A DNA stretch of 64,000 nt from an uncultured Lachnospiraceae bacterium (GCA_945919795.1 CAMEJJ010000011.1:1-64000), one strand, 5' to 3'; positions 26,105-36,396 are shown, counted from the first letter of the stretch. Numbers and translations: made by a program. The notes: generated by a model not told the origin, from the sequence alone.

Positions 26105-26846
26105 CGTCTTCTCCTATTTCTACTGTATCAATCTGATTTCCGCTCCATTTGCAGGCTTGTCTGATTTCATCCTCGGTAAAATCCGTTTCCATGGCAAGCT
26201 CTTTTGGTGTCACCTTTCTGCGCAGATCCTGATATAGTTCCTCTGCAGCCTTTGCCACCTGGGTAACTCTTTCCAAAATTTTTTCATCAACATCCTTATT
26301 ATCTGCTTCTTCGGAAATCAAAACTTCCATTGAATCCATGACCATATTGGCAATATAACCGTCTGCTTCCTCCGGTTTTTCGATGCAACCGGCCATGGAA
26401 ACTGCTGCCATTAAAGCTACATTGCCTTCACCGATCAAATCCTCTAAAAAGACATTTTGTCCTACATACAGCTTGGCAATTTCTACCACCTTGGGAAGAT
26501 ATACTTCAACTAACTTTTGCTGTGCCTGCTTATCATCCTCCATCGCACGAAGGATAAGTTCTTCCTTTTCCGTATCCGAAATCTTTGGCAATAGCTTTAG
26601 TTCTTCCATAAACATTCCCAAAAAATCTCTGTCTTCACTACCCATTACTTCATCCGGATCAAATTCCTCGTCAATCCGGATCTGATTTTTCTGAAGATAC
26701 TCATAAATAAACGGCATCTTTTCATCCGATATTTCCGATTGCGTAAATGCCTCTTTAATCTGCTCAAAGGACAGTTGATTTCCCTGATTTTTCCCAAGTC
26801 GGACAAGTGCCGACAGCTCTTTTACAAAAATTTCTTCCTGATTCAT
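26091..26846 (-). CDS. Sigma-70-like protein lacking promoter-recognition regions
   Basis: 251 aa. Residues 1-60 resemble sigma region 1.1. Residues about 77-150 resemble regions 1.2-2.2 of sigma-70 (LKLLPKISDTEKEELILRA, then AQQKLVEVYLPKVVEIAKLY and LEDLIGEGNVALMAAV), the part that binds the core polymerase clamp. The aromatic-rich -10 recognition helix (2.3-2.4) is not seen. The C-terminal part (RRKVTPKELAMETDFTEDEIRQAC) resembles region 3. There is no region 4 helix-turn-helix. It could be an anti-sigma or polymerase-binding protein derived from a sigma factor. Confidence 0.7.
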   Translation of the reverse strand: MNQEEIFVKELSALVRLGKNQGNQLSFEQIKEAFTQSEISDEKMPFIYEYLQKNQIRIDEEFDPDEVMGSEDRDFLGMFMEELKLLPKISDTEKEELILRAMEDDKQAQQKLVEVYLPKVVEIAKLYVGQNVFLEDLIGEGNVALMAAVSMAGCIEKPEEADGYIANMVMDSMEVLISEEADNKDVDEKILERVTQVAKAAEELYQDLRRKVTPKELAMETDFTEDEIRQACKWSGNQIDTVEIGEDDGVS

Positions 26847-26852
26847 AATAAT

Positions 26853-27773
26853 TTACCCTTCGTTTTTGACATGCGTATGCGTATAAATATGCTTTGAGCA
26901 ATATTCGTAGTTACCATCACATTTTGAGCAGAAACGGAAGGTTTCATCCGGATCACTCTCTTCTGTTCTTCCACAGATGGCACATTTGTGTCTGGTAATA
27001 TTTTTGGGGCGCATGGCGCGTTTCTGAAACTCTCTCTGCCGCTTTATCTGTGTGGGTGTCCGGAAACTCTTCCTTGTTACGATAAAGAACACCAGTACAT
27101 TAAACAAGGAAAACAGAATAACCGTTGCTGTCACGATACCATAAAATACATTAGCTGCAAACGCAGAAAAAATCGTATATGCCATAATGGCTACGTAAAA
27201 TATTCCAAGCACCTTGGCTTTAATCGGAATGACAAACATGAATAACATCTGCGAATCCGGAAATGTCATGGCAAATGCCAAAAAAATCGACATACTGATG
27301 TAATACGTGCTGAACATCGGGGAATAACCTGCCGAAACGGTCTTTAATAACTCGGCTCCTTCCAGAATACCTGCACCGAATGACTGACCAAAAATCCAGA
27401 TAAACAAGTACAGAATAACCGCACCGATAACCGTAAAGATAAATCCCATAAACATGAATACATTGTAGCGGAAGGTTCCCCATGTACGCTCTAATAACGT
27501 ACCGATACTGAAATAACAATACAACATCACAAGTGTAAATAAATCAAAACCTCCCGGCGGTATTAAAAGCCAGGTAAAAAGTCTCCAGATTTGTCCATGC
27601 AGAATGGCATAAATATCCAATGTCATATAATTCATCAAACTACTCATGGACGGATTGTAAAGTGACGCAAGTTGAAGCAAATATCCAATGGCATAGCATA
27701 TGATTAAATAGAATGTCAGATTTGGTATCGCATATTTTCCGTATTTTTGTTCTAATTTTGTAAACCACAACAT
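26853..27773 (-). CDS. Rhomboid-like polytopic membrane protein with C-terminal zinc ribbon
   Basis: 306 aa. About six membrane helices carry the rhomboid-superfamily loop-1 signature (QIWRLFTWLLIPPG). There is no GxSG serine or conserved membrane histidine, so it looks like a pseudoprotease of the Derlin/TMEM115-like kind. The cytoplasmic C-terminus holds a cysteine cluster (CAICG, CSKC, YCSKH), probably binding zinc. It is the first gene of the operon leading to the sigma-like protein and the M16 protease. Confidence 0.75.
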   Translation of the reverse strand: MLWFTKLEQKYGKYAIPNLTFYLIICYAIGYLLQLASLYNPSMSSLMNYMTLDIYAILHGQIWRLFTWLLIPPGGFDLFTLVMLYCYFSIGTLLERTWGTFRYNVFMFMGFIFTVIGAVILYLFIWIFGQSFGAGILEGAELLKTVSAGYSPMFSTYYISMSIFLAFAMTFPDSQMLFMFVIPIKAKVLGIFYVAIMAYTIFSAFAANVFYGIVTATVILFSLFNVLVFFIVTRKSFRTPTQIKRQREFQKRAMRPKNITRHKCAICGRTEESDPDETFRFCSKCDGNYEYCSKHIYTHTHVKNEG

Positions 27774-27812
27774 ATAACTACCTCGATATATCCATTTTTT
27801 ACATACTGTTTT

Positions 27813-27841
27813 ATTTTATCATGCCCTTTTTTTTGTGTAAA
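27813..27841 (-). promoter_or_regulatory. Predicted promoter of the rhomboid-like/sigma-like/M16 operon
   Basis: TTTACA (27836-27841), a 17-bp spacer and TAAAAT (27813-27818) on the minus strand, 40 bp before the ATG. It is back to back with the activase promoter. Confidence 0.6.
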
Positions 27842-27893
27842 CAATGGACGAAAATTTTTCATTTTCTTTATAATTTATTAAGACTTTGCACAA

Positions 27894-27922
27894 TTGAACT
27901 TTTGAATTTCCTGTCGTATAAT
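27894..27922 (+). promoter_or_regulatory. Predicted promoter of the activase-like gene
   Basis: TTGAAC (27894-27899), a 17-bp spacer and a consensus TATAAT (27917-27922) on the plus strand. It leaves a leader of about 90 nt. Confidence 0.75.
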
Positions 27923-28020
27923 ATCAAAGTGTGTCAATTACATATTATAAATAAGAAATAACAACCTGTTGTATTTGCAACATTTTGTATCTTTCAGGAG
28001 AGTTTAAGGAGAGACTTGAC

Positions 28021-31000
28021 ATGAGTGAGCAAACATATACCTTGGGAATCGATATCGGTTCCACAACCGTAAAAATTGCGATCTTAGATGAACAAAAAAA
28101 CATTATTTTTTCAGATTATAAAAGACATTTTGCTAATATCCAGGAAACCCTTTCGGATTTATTAAAAGAAGCGATCTCAGAACATGGCAATCTGACTGTC
28201 CATCCCATGATTACCGGTTCAGGCGGTCTGACTTTGGCAAATCATTTGGGTATTCCTTTTACACAGGAAGTCATTGCCGTATCCTCTGCCCTTCAAGAAG
28301 AAGCTCCCCAGACAGATGTTGCTATCGAACTTGGCGGTGAAGATGCCAAAATCATTTATTTTGAAGGTGGCAATATCGAACAGCGAATGAACGGAATTTG
28401 TGCAGGCGGTACCGGTTCCTTTATCGACCAGATGGCTTCTTTACTGCAGACGGATGCTACAGGCTTAAATGAGTATGCCAAAAATTATCAGTCCCTTTAT
28501 ACCATTGCAGCACGTTGTGGTGTTTTTGCCAAAACAGATATCCAGCCGTTAATCAACGACGGTGCTACACGAGAAGATTTAGCAGCATCCATTTTTCAGG
28601 CGGTTGTCAACCAGACCATATCCGGTTTGGCTTGTGGCAAGCCGATTCGCGGTCATGTTGCCTTTTTAGGCGGTCCGCTACATTTCTTATCCGAATTAAA
28701 GGCGGCTTTTATCCGCACCCTGAAACTGGACGATGAGCATATCATCGCCCCCTCCCATTCCCATCTGTTTGCGGCCATCGGCTCTGCTCTTAACGCAAAG
28801 CCGGATGTTTCTTTTTCTTTAGAAGAAATGGCAAAAAAACTGTCCAATGGAATCAAAATGGAATTTGAAGTAGAGCGTTTAGATCCCTTATTTGAAGATG
28901 AAGATGATTATCGTGCTTTTGTTACCCGCCATCAACGCGATCAGGTAGGCACCGCCAACTTAAAGGATTATCATGGAAACTGCTATCTTGGTATTGATGC
29001 AGGATCTACTACCACCAAGCTTGCTCTGATTGGCGAAAACGGACAACTTCTCGATTCTTTTTATAGCAGTAATAACGGTAATCCGTTAGCGACCGCTATC
29101 TCTGCAATTTGCGGTATTTATCAAAAGCTTCCTGCCGGCACGAAAATTGTCCATTCCTGTTCAACCGGTTACGGAGAAGCTCTCATGAAAGCGGCTTTTT
29201 TATTGGATGAAGGGGAAGTGGAAACGGTTGCCCATTATTATGCTGCTGCATTCTTTTCTCCTGACGTGGATTGTATTCTGGATATCGGCGGACAGGACAT
29301 GAAATGCATCAAAATCAAAAATCATACGGTCGACAGCGTGCAGTTAAATGAAGCATGCTCATCCGGATGCGGCTCCTTTATCGAAACCTTTGCACATTCT
29401 TTAAATTTCAGTGTCCAGGATTTCGCAAAAGAAGCTCTGTTTGCAGAGCATCCGATTGATTTAGGCACACGTTGTACCGTTTTTATGAATTCAAAAGTAA
29501 AACAGGCGCAAAAAGAAGGTGCATCGGTTGCTGATATCTCAGCCGGACTTGCATATTCTGTCATTAAAAATGCGCTGTTTAAAGTGATCAAGGTCTCCGA
29601 TGCCTCCGAACTTGGCAAAAAAATTGTGGTGCAGGGCGGAACTTTCTACAACGATGCCGTTCTCCGCAGTTTTGAAAAAATTGCAGACTGTGAGGCTGTC
29701 AGACCGGATATTGCCGGTATTATGGGAGCTTTTGGTGCTGCCTTGATTGCAAAAGAGCGCTATCATGAAAAGAAAACGAAAATGTGCGGCAATCTCGAAA
29801 AAGAGACCACAATGCTCTCCTACGAGAAAATCCAGTCTTTAGAGTACACAACACGTATGGCAAAATGTCGTGGATGTACCAACAACTGCCGTCTGACCAT
29901 CAACCAGTTTTCCGGTGGTCGACAGTACATATCCGGTAACCGTTGTGAAAAAGGGATTGGCAAAGAAAAGAATGCTAACCACTTACCAAACCTTTTCGAA
30001 TACAAAAACCGGAGATATTTTGACTATGAACCGCTTCCCGCCGATATGGCAAAACGCGGTGAGGTCGGAATCCCCCGTGTACTGAATATGTATGAAAACT
30101 ATCCTTTCTGGTTTACGTTTTTCACAAAATTAAAGTACAGGGTTATTCTATCCCCTCAGTCAACACATAAAATATATGAGCTTGGAATTGAATCCATTCC
30201 GAGTGAATCCGAATGTTATCCTGCTAAATTAGCACACGGTCATGTCACATGGCTGATCAGACAAGGGGTCAAATACATCTTCTATCCTGCCCTTTTCTAT
30301 GAGCGTGATGAGGTAGAGGGAGCAACTAATCATTACAATTGTCCGATTGTAACATCTTATTCGGAAAACATTAAAAACAATGTTGAAGAAATTGGAAACG
30401 GAGATATTAAATTCCAAAATCCTTTTATGAGTTTTAAAAATGAAGAAACTATTTTGCAGGGACTTGTAAAATGCTTCCCCGATATTCCGCTATCCGAATT
30501 AAAAGAAGCCATTCATGCAGGTTTTACCGAGTTGGCCTCTGCCCGCGAAGATATGCGTAAAAAAGGAGAAGAAACATTAAAATATCTGGAGGAAACCGGA
30601 CGACGCGGCATTGTTTTGGCAGGCCGGCCTTACCATATTGATCCCGAGATTAATCACGGCATTCCGGAATTAATTAATTCTTATGATATTGCTGTTTTGA
30701 CGGAAGACAGCATTTCGCATCTTGGAAAACCGGAACGTCCGCTCATCGTTTCCGATCAGTGGATGTATCACTCCAGATTATATGCTGCAGCTGCCTTTGT
30801 CCGTACCCGTGAAAATCTGGATTTAATACAATTGAACTCCTTTGGCTGCGGTCTTGATGCCGTTACAACCGATCAGGTTAACGATATCCTTTCCGGTTCC
30901 GGCAAGATTTATACCTGTTTAAAAATTGACGAGGTCAATAATTTAGGTGCAGCACGTATCCGTGTCAGATCATTAATTGCCGCCCTTCGTGTCAAAGAAC

Positions 31001-32277
31001 AGAAAAAAGAAAAACGTGAAATTCATTCAACTGCCATGAATCGTGTTATTTTTACCGAGGAAATGCGTAAGGACTATACCATTCTTTGTCCACAGATGTC
31101 TCCGATTCATTTTGATGTCATGCAGTCCGCATTTGCCTCTGCCGGATATCATTTTGAGGTCATTCCTGAAAATAACCGACATGCTGTGGATACCGGTTTA
31201 AAATATGTCAATAATGATGCCTGCTATCCTTCTTTAATTGTTGTAGGTCAGATTATGAATGCATTAAATTCCGGCCGCTATGATCTCAATAAGGTTGCTG
31301 TTATGATTACACAGACAGGTGGTGGTTGCCGTGCAACTAACTACATTGGTTTCATACGCCGTGCGTTAGCAAAAGCTAACTTGGAACAAATTCCCGTTAT
31401 CTCATTAAATCTTGGTGGTATTGAAACAAATCCCGGATTTAAAATTGATGTAAATCTGGCACTTCGTGTGGCCTATGCTGCTGTTTTTGGTGATTTGTTC
31501 ATGCGATGCTTATACCGGATGCGCCCGTATGAAAAAGTAAAAGGAGAAGCAAATGCTGTTCATGAGAAATGGCTGAAAAGATGTCAGACTTTTGTATCTC
31601 AAAAGCATCCTTCTTTCTTTACATTCCAAAAAATGTGTAAAGAAATCGTAGAAGAATTTGATTGTATTCCGATTACGGACGAAAAGAAACCCCGTGTCGG
31701 CATTGTCGGGGAAATCTTGGTTAAATTCTTACCGGAGGCCAACAACCACCTCGCAGAGCTTTTGGAAGCAGAAGGAGCCGAAGCTGTATGCCCCGACTTA
31801 ATTGACTTTTTAATGTACTGCTTCTACAACCAGATTTATAAGGCGGATAACCTTGGAACCTCCAAAAAATCAGCCCGTAACGCCAGACTTGGTATTTATG
31901 CCGTTAACTTCTTTCGAAGTGCCGGTGCAAAAGCGCTGAAACAAAGTAAGCACTTTGATCCGCCTGCCAATATTTTTGATCTGGTTGATTACGCAAAAGA
32001 TATTGTATCCATCGGTAACCAAACCGGTGAAGGCTGGTTTTTAACCGGTGAAATGCTGGAACTGATTCATTCCGGCACTCCCAATATTGTGTGTACACAA
32101 CCCTTTGGCTGTCTTCCCAATCACATTGTCGGCAAAGGTGTCATCAAAGCGCTTCGCAAGCAATATCCGGACAGCAACATCGTTGCCATCGATTACGATC
32201 CCGGTGCCAGCGAAGTTAATCAGTTAAACCGTATTAAGCTCATGCTCTCAACGGCTTTCAAAAATCTTGAGCAATAG
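28021..32277 (+). CDS. Giant 2-hydroxyacyl-CoA dehydratase activase-like protein (BadF/BcrA ATPase pair plus DUF2229)
   Basis: 1418 aa from the ATG at 28021 (AAGGAGAGACTTGAC). Two ASKHA ATPase domains start at about residues 7 ([15 protein letters not shown]) and 320 ([16 protein letters not shown]). Each has a cysteine in the position that holds the bridging [4Fe-4S] cluster in HgdC-type activases ([10 protein letters not shown] about 126, ACSSGCGSF about 444). A Cys-rich segment follows (CRGCTNNC about 616, then NRCEKG). The second half is DUF2229/HgdB-like with further cysteines. HgdC activases drive ATP-dependent electron transfer to dehydratases. This fused form is common in Clostridia but its substrate is not established. 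No dehydratase gene is adjacent. Confidence 0.88.
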   Translation: MSEQTYTLGIDIGSTTVKIAILDEQKNIIFSDYKRHFANIQETLSDLLKEAISEHGNLTVHPMITGSGGLTLANHLGIPFTQEVIAVSSALQEEAPQTDVAIELGGEDAKIIYFEGGNIEQRMNGICAGGTGSFIDQMASLLQTDATGLNEYAKNYQSLYTIAARCGVFAKTDIQPLINDGATREDLAASIFQAVVNQTISGLACGKPIRGHVAFLGGPLHFLSELKAAFIRTLKLDDEHIIAPSHSHLFAAIGSALNAKPDVSFSLEEMAKKLSNGIKMEFEVERLDPLFEDEDDYRAFVTRHQRDQVGTANLKDYHGNCYLGIDAGSTTTKLALIGENGQLLDSFYSSNNGNPLATAISAICGIYQKLPAGTKIVHSCSTGYGEALMKAAFLLDEGEVETVAHYYAAAFFSPDVDCILDIGGQDMKCIKIKNHTVDSVQLNEACSSGCGSFIETFAHSLNFSVQDFAKEALFAEHPIDLGTRCTVFMNSKVKQAQKEGASVADISAGLAYSVIKNALFKVIKVSDASELGKKIVVQGGTFYNDAVLRSFEKIADCEAVRPDIAGIMGAFGAALIAKERYHEKKTKMCGNLEKETTMLSYEKIQSLEYTTRMAKCRGCTNNCRLTINQFSGGRQYISGNRCEKGIGKEKNANHLPNLFEYKNRRYFDYEPLPADMAKRGEVGIPRVLNMYENYPFWFTFFTKLKYRVILSPQSTHKIYELGIESIPSESECYPAKLAHGHVTWLIRQGVKYIFYPALFYERDEVEGATNHYNCPIVTSYSENIKNNVEEIGNGDIKFQNPFMSFKNEETILQGLVKCFPDIPLSELKEAIHAGFTELASAREDMRKKGEETLKYLEETGRRGIVLAGRPYHIDPEINHGIPELINSYDIAVLTEDSISHLGKPERPLIVSDQWMYHSRLYAAAAFVRTRENLDLIQLNSFGCGLDAVTTDQVNDILSGSGKIYTCLKIDEVNNLGAARIRVRSLIAALRVKEQKKEKREIHSTAMNRVIFTEEMRKDYTILCPQMSPIHFDVMQSAFASAGYHFEVIPENNRHAVDTGLKYVNNDACYPSLIVVGQIMNALNSGRYDLNKVAVMITQTGGGCRATNYIGFIRRALAKANLEQIPVISLNLGGIETNPGFKIDVNLALRVAYAAVFGDLFMRCLYRMRPYEKVKGEANAVHEKWLKRCQTFVSQKHPSFFTFQKMCKEIVEEFDCIPITDEKKPRVGIVGEILVKFLPEANNHLAELLEAEGAEAVCPDLIDFLMYCFYNQIYKADNLGTSKKSARNARLGIYAVNFFRSAGAKALKQSKHFDPPANIFDLVDYAKDIVSIGNQTGEGWFLTGEMLELIHSGTPNIVCTQPFGCLPNHIVGKGVIKALRKQYPDSNIVAIDYDPGASEVNQLNRIKLMLSTAFKNLEQ

Positions 32278-32302
32278 CTTGGTTTTTCGTTGCAAATAAT
32301 GC

Positions 32303-32540
32303 AAATAATGTGGCATATATAATTGTGGACTATATGATGCTAACATTGTTAAGGATATCTAAATATTCCGAGCAACCATATTCATCAACTGACGCAAATG
32401 GCGCATAATCGGCATCCTGCCTCAAATGCGCCGTTCGCAACATCCATGTTGCGAATTGCTGATACGGGTTCGGAATATTAAGATATCCTAAACAATATCG
32501 CAAAATCATATAGTCCACAATTATATATGCCACATTATTT
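32303..32540. repeat. 238-bp long-palindrome element with 36-bp perfect terminal inverted repeats
   Basis: Positions 32303-32338 and 32505-32540 are perfect inverted copies (36 bp). Inward the arms stay imperfectly complementary (GGATATCTAAATATTCCGA against its near copy), and a small inner hairpin (GCAACATCCATGTTGC) lies off centre. Size and plan match the element at 14944-15173 but the arm sequences differ. It begins 26 bp after the activase stop and could act as its transcription end. It shows no coding capacity. Confidence 0.85.
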
Positions 32541-32580
32541 TTTGTTAATAGTATTAGTGAAATAAGATGCAGTCTAAATA

Positions 32581-32673
32581 TTATTCGGTTACGACTTTAG
32601 TAAATGTAAAAGGATAATCAAAACCTTTAATCATTTCATTTTCTTCAACTTCTACACCTTCCGGGAGATCAAT
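32581..32673 (-). pseudogene. Possible C-terminal remnant of a lost gene
   Basis: Thirty codons ending in a stop encode a protein-like tail (IDLPEGVEVEENEMIK, then GFDYPFTFTKVVTE). They are preceded in frame by two stops, and no ribosome binding site or start is seen. The composition resembles the end of a surface or metabolic protein, but the family is unknown. It lies between the palindromic element and the 11-bp repeats, in the 477-bp gap between the activase and galE. Confidence 0.3.
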
Positions 32674-32693
32674 TCATCAATGTATAATCCATA

Positions 32694-32748
32694 TCTAGTC
32701 TAAACACTGCTTAAATATAGTCTAAATATAATCTAAACATAGTCCAAA
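32694..32748. repeat. Five 11-bp direct repeats with core TCTAAA
   Basis: Five contiguous 11-bp units (consensus TATAGTCTAAA) end 6 bp from the galE stop codon. A sixth AGTCTAAATA copy lies at 32571. The 11-bp period would place the motif on one face of the helix, as in arrays bound by some response regulators. Confidence 0.7.
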
Positions 32749-32754
32749 ATGAGC

Positions 32755-33762
32755 TTATACATTCCCAAATGCCATCTGGGTAAAGTGCCATGAATCCTTG
32801 CACATACGCTCTAAATCATACTCTGCTTCCCAGCCAAGCTCTTCTTTTGCTTTTTGAGGATTTGCATAGCAGGTTGCTATATCTCCGGCACGGCGGGGTT
32901 TAATTTCATATGGTATTTTCACACCGTTGGCAGCTTCAAAAGCCTTTACAATATCTAATACGGAATATCCGTTACCGGTACCTAAATTATAAATATTTAC
33001 ACCGGTTGTACTGGTAACCTTGTCAATTGCATTTACATGTCCTCTTGCCAAATCCACAACATGAATATAATCTCTGACACCGGTTCCGTCAGGTGTATCA
33101 TAATCATTTCCAAATACACCGAGTTTTTCCAGTTTGCCGATTGCAACCTGTGTAATATAAGGCATCAGATTATTGGGGATACCGTTGGGAACTTCACCAA
33201 TCAAACCACTCTCATGTGCACCAATTGGATTAAAGTAACGAAGCAATACCACACTCCATTCCGGATCCGGAACACAGAGATCACTTAAGATACGCTCTAA
33301 AAACAATTTAGTTGTTCCATACGGATTGGTCGTACTGAGCGGAAAGTCCTCTGTAATCGGCACAGTTTTGGGTGAACCGTATACCGTTGCCGAAGAACTG
33401 AATATAATTCTTTTGCAATGATATTCAGCCATTAATTCACATAAATTCATGGTACCTGTCAGGTTATTCTGATAATAAAGAAGTGGCTTTTGAACTGATT
33501 CACCAACAGCTTTTAATCCGGCAAAATGAATCACCGCATCAAATTTGTGAGTCTCAAAAATAGGTCTCATCTCTTCTTTATTCAACATATCAGCCTGATA
33601 AAACTCTACTTTTTTACCGGATATTTTCTCAATTTTATCCACAACTTCAATTTGGGAATTGTAGAGATTATCAAAAATCACTACCTCATGTCCTTTTGCC
33701 AACAGTTCTACACATGTATGCGAACCGATAAAACCGGTTCCGCCTGTAACTAAAATTTTCAT
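32755..33762 (-). CDS. galE: UDP-glucose 4-epimerase
   Basis: 335 aa, typical length. It has the Rossmann motif VTGGTGFIGSHT, the SSSATVYG serine region, the catalytic Y-x-x-x-K (YGTTK) and RYFNPIGAHESG. It interconverts UDP-glucose and UDP-galactose for the Leland pathway and cell-surface glycans. The ribosome binding site is AAGGAGCAATTTAA. No other galactose gene is adjacent, so it may serve glycan synthesis. Confidence 0.96.
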   Translation of the reverse strand: MKILVTGGTGFIGSHTCVELLAKGHEVVIFDNLYNSQIEVVDKIEKISGKKVEFYQADMLNKEEMRPIFETHKFDAVIHFAGLKAVGESVQKPLLYYQNNLTGTMNLCELMAEYHCKRIIFSSSATVYGSPKTVPITEDFPLSTTNPYGTTKLFLERILSDLCVPDPEWSVVLLRYFNPIGAHESGLIGEVPNGIPNNLMPYITQVAIGKLEKLGVFGNDYDTPDGTGVRDYIHVVDLARGHVNAIDKVTSTTGVNIYNLGTGNGYSVLDIVKAFEAANGVKIPYEIKPRRAGDIATCYANPQKAKEELGWEAEYDLERMCKDSWHFTQMAFGNV

Positions 33763-33849
33763 TTAAATTGCTCCTTATGTATAATTTCTTATAGCTTTCA
33801 AAATATTTTACCATGTTTAGAAACGATTCATATCACACCACGATGTTTT

Positions 33850-34512
33850 TTATTTTTTCGAAGCATCAGATAAAACATCTTCAACCCGATAGCATTTTTT
33901 ATCACGCTCTTTTGCCTTTTGAACCTGAAACTCACAGATAGCCTGATCTTTGGAATCTTCAAATTCACAATTCTCCGCAAAGGAAATAACCTCATCATAC
34001 ATTCCGCTTCTTCTCAGAATGTCCAAAATGCGAAGCATAAAATCCGGTAATTCGCGTTTTGCCAATTTTGATCCATTTACCTCATTATAATACTTTAAAG
34101 CTCTTTTTCTGCAGACAATGGCAATCGCATCCAATCCGGCATCATCACACGACCATGCCGCATAAAGAAAATGATCACCTGCTTTTTTATACTCTTTACA
34201 ATGCTTATATATTAAACCTATCTTTACAAATCGTTTTGCCTGCTCCGGTAGTCCTGCGATGTTGCCACAATTGACATATTCTTTGGAATCAATATATTTT
34301 TCTTCATATTCCGGCATTTCTTCCGATGTTGAAAAAACATTTCTGCAATAATCACATTTTCGTACCCACAAAGGCATGGCACTTCGACGCACTTCAGCCG
34401 GTCTGAAATCCAGATCCGGACCTCCCTGCTGTGACCCCATAGCTAAGTATGTCACTTCATTTACCCGTCCACATATATTGCACTTCATGTTCTTTACAGC
34501 AAATTTCGACAC
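33850..34512 (-). CDS. Cytoplasmic protein with paired CxxC motifs (DUF2225-like)
   Basis: 220 aa from the GTG at 34512 (GGAGG, 8-nt spacing). The longer frame would start at a TTG inside the ribosome binding site. The N-terminal half has MKCNICGRVNEV and VRKCDYCRNVFST, likely a zinc knuckle. The C-terminal half is helical and TPR-like (YKKAGDHFLYAAWSCDDAG). The pattern recalls DUF2225 proteins, whose function is unknown. It is probably transcribed alone. Confidence 0.65.
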   Translation of the reverse strand: MSKFAVKNMKCNICGRVNEVTYLAMGSQQGGPDLDFRPAEVRRSAMPLWVRKCDYCRNVFSTSEEMPEYEEKYIDSKEYVNCGNIAGLPEQAKRFVKIGLIYKHCKEYKKAGDHFLYAAWSCDDAGLDAIAIVCRKRALKYYNEVNGSKLAKRELPDFMLRILDILRRSGMYDEVISFAENCEFEDSKDQAICEFQVQKAKERDKKCYRVEDVLSDASKK

Positions 34513-34772
34513 TCTTTTGTCCTCCAAAAATACAAATCGTCCTGATATTACATCCGTTTACATCTCCAATATATATAATTCCCAATGCCTCGTACAATGA
34601 TTTTATTTTTAACCAGATCATAACACCTGACCATTTTCTCATAAACTATTCATTGCATCGGAAATGCAAACCAGCAAAAATATTATAGCATTTTTCCATT
34701 TTATAATCTACTGAATTTCACACGAATCTTTCCACTACGTTTTTAATATATTTCCTTTTCGGATTTGTGTTC

Positions 34773-35123
34773 CTAATATATATCTTTGTCCGCCGGCTTT
34801 TCAAACGCATTTCTTCTCTCTTCAGTAATATCATAAATATCATCAAATGGGATCTTAGTATTGACAACCTTAAGGTATCGCGCATTTGTATCAATCCCGG
34901 ATACCATTCCACGCATTTTGAGATATTCTTTCTGCGCATAATACGTAACGGTTATCATATCGTTTTTTCTAATGGATCGCATTTTGTCATCCAGTTCCGC
35001 TTTTCGTTCTTCCGAAAGTTCTATTTTGGGGACAATCATTTTTTCCTTCTCGGCCAGTAATTCTTCAAATCCTTTTAGTGCCGCAAACGGCATAAACTGT
35101 TTGGCTCTCTCACTTCGGTCCAT
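34773..35123 (-). CDS. YolD-like protein
   Basis: 116 aa from the ATG at 35123, 7 bp after the polymerase stop and behind AGAGGAAAA. It has the YolD-family pattern DRSERAKQFMPFAALKGFEELLAEKE with the C-terminal strand pair that follows. YolD-like proteins are encoded next to Y-family polymerases of the UvrX/YqjW type and are thought to act like UmuD as partners. The pairing here supports that. Confidence 0.88.
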   Translation of the reverse strand: MDRSERAKQFMPFAALKGFEELLAEKEKMIVPKIELSEERKAELDDKMRSIRKNDMITVTYYAQKEYLKMRGMVSGIDTNARYLKVVNTKIPFDDIYDITEERRNAFEKPADKDIY

Positions 35124-35130
35124 TTTTCCT

Positions 35131-36396
35131 CTACTCACCGCTTTTATGTCCTCCAATCTGTTGATTGCGTTCCCGCATCGTTGCGCCTTCCTCAAAATTC
35201 ATTCCCTTTAAAACAGCATTTTTCCCATACTTTTTCTTAATAGACAGCATCGCCTGTTGTATTCGCCGTTCTTTTTCTACTTTTTGTGGGTCAGTGAATA
35301 AATCATATTGCAAAAACTCTTCCCCAATGACACGGTTACATGTCAGATGAATTCTTCGAATAGACAGATTCGGATCTTTTATACGATCATATAACTGTTC
35401 CACTTCCGGAATGATTTTGCTCGGCAAATTCGTTGGTGATAAAAAAGATACCGTCCCATGTGCCGGCTCCATATGCAAGACATTTGAATATCCCATATGA
35501 AGCGTCAGCGAATCGGTTACTAATCCTTTATCAAGCATATCCAGACACAACTCGTCTGCCATTTCTTTTACCACCAATCGGCCTTCCTCATGTCCATAAT
35601 CTCTGGATAGAACCTGACCGCTTGTCAGGCTGTTGGATTTTGCATGAAAATTCTTGATATCGGTCATCATCGTCGGTTCTTTTCCCCACGCATGATCAAT
35701 AAGCAATTCTGCATCCACACCAAAAAGCTGATATAATAAATCTTCATCCGCCTCTGTAATCTCCCGCATGGTGTTAATCCCAAATCTTTGCAGTTTCCTG
35801 GCTATCCCCGGACCAATCCGCCAGAAATCCGTCAATGGTCTGTGATCCCACAAAGTCTTTTGATAGGTTTCTATCGTCAATTCTCCAATATGATCCTCTA
35901 CATGCTTAGCCGTCACATCCAATGCAATCTTTGCAAGATAAAGATTGCTGCCAATTCCACAAGTTGCCGTCAATCCTTTTTCTTCATAAATGTCCTGCAT
36001 CATACGGATGCTGAGTTCTTTTGCACTCATCCCATACATGGTCAGATATTCGGTCACATCCATAAAAGCTTCATCAATGGAATATACATGGATATCTTCT
36101 TTGGCAATGTATTTCAAATAGATTGCATAAATATCTGCGGCATATTCCATATACAATTTCATACGCGGAGTTGCCATGATATAATCAATACCTGCTGGTA
36201 TTTCAAAAACCCGGCACCGGTTAGCAACCCCCAACGCTTTCATAGATGGAGATACTGCCAGACAAATTGTTTTTTCCGTCCTCTCTTTATCTGCCACAAC
36301 CAGATTGGTTGTCAGCGGATCTAACTGACGCTCGACACACTCTACAGATGCATAGAAGGATTTCAAATCAATACAGATATAAGTTCGTTCCTTCAT
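35131..36396 (-). CDS. Y-family DNA polymerase (UmuC/UvrX type)
   Basis: 421 aa. The catalytic palm carries D9 in ICIDLKSFYASVE and D-E in YSIDEAFMDVT. Helix-hairpin-helix (FWRIGPGIARKLQRFGI) and little-finger regions follow, the latter with LTLHMGYS. With the neighbouring yolD it matches the UvrX/YqjW pair of Firmicutes, translesion polymerases that are usually SOS-induced. It starts only 9 bp after the copA stop, with a poor ribosome binding site, so it appears to be translated from the copper mRNA. I see no LexA-type box nearby. Confidence 0.9.
   Translation of the reverse strand: MKERTYICIDLKSFYASVECVERQLDPLTTNLVVADKERTEKTICLAVSPSMKALGVANRCRVFEIPAGIDYIMATPRMKLYMEYAADIYAIYLKYIAKEDIHVYSIDEAFMDVTEYLTMYGMSAKELSIRMMQDIYEEKGLTATCGIGSNLYLAKIALDVTAKHVEDHIGELTIETYQKTLWDHRPLTDFWRIGPGIARKLQRFGINTMREITEADEDLLYQLFGVDAELLIDHAWGKEPTMMTDIKNFHAKSNSLTSGQVLSRDYGHEEGRLVVKEMADELCLDMLDKGLVTDSLTLHMGYSNVLHMEPAHGTVSFLSPTNLPSKIIPEVEQLYDRIKDPNLSIRRIHLTCNRVIGEEFLQYDLFTDPQKVEKERRIQQAMLSIKKKYGKNAVLKGMNFEEGATMRERNQQIGGHKSGE

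Noticed and set aside
26091-26846. Ordinary alternative sigma factor
   Set aside because: Regions 2.3-2.4 and 4 are not present, so promoter recognition is unlikely.
28021-32277. Frameshifted fusion of two genes
   Set aside because: The frame is open throughout and the two ATPase domains plus DUF2229 in one chain is the known layout of this clostridial family.
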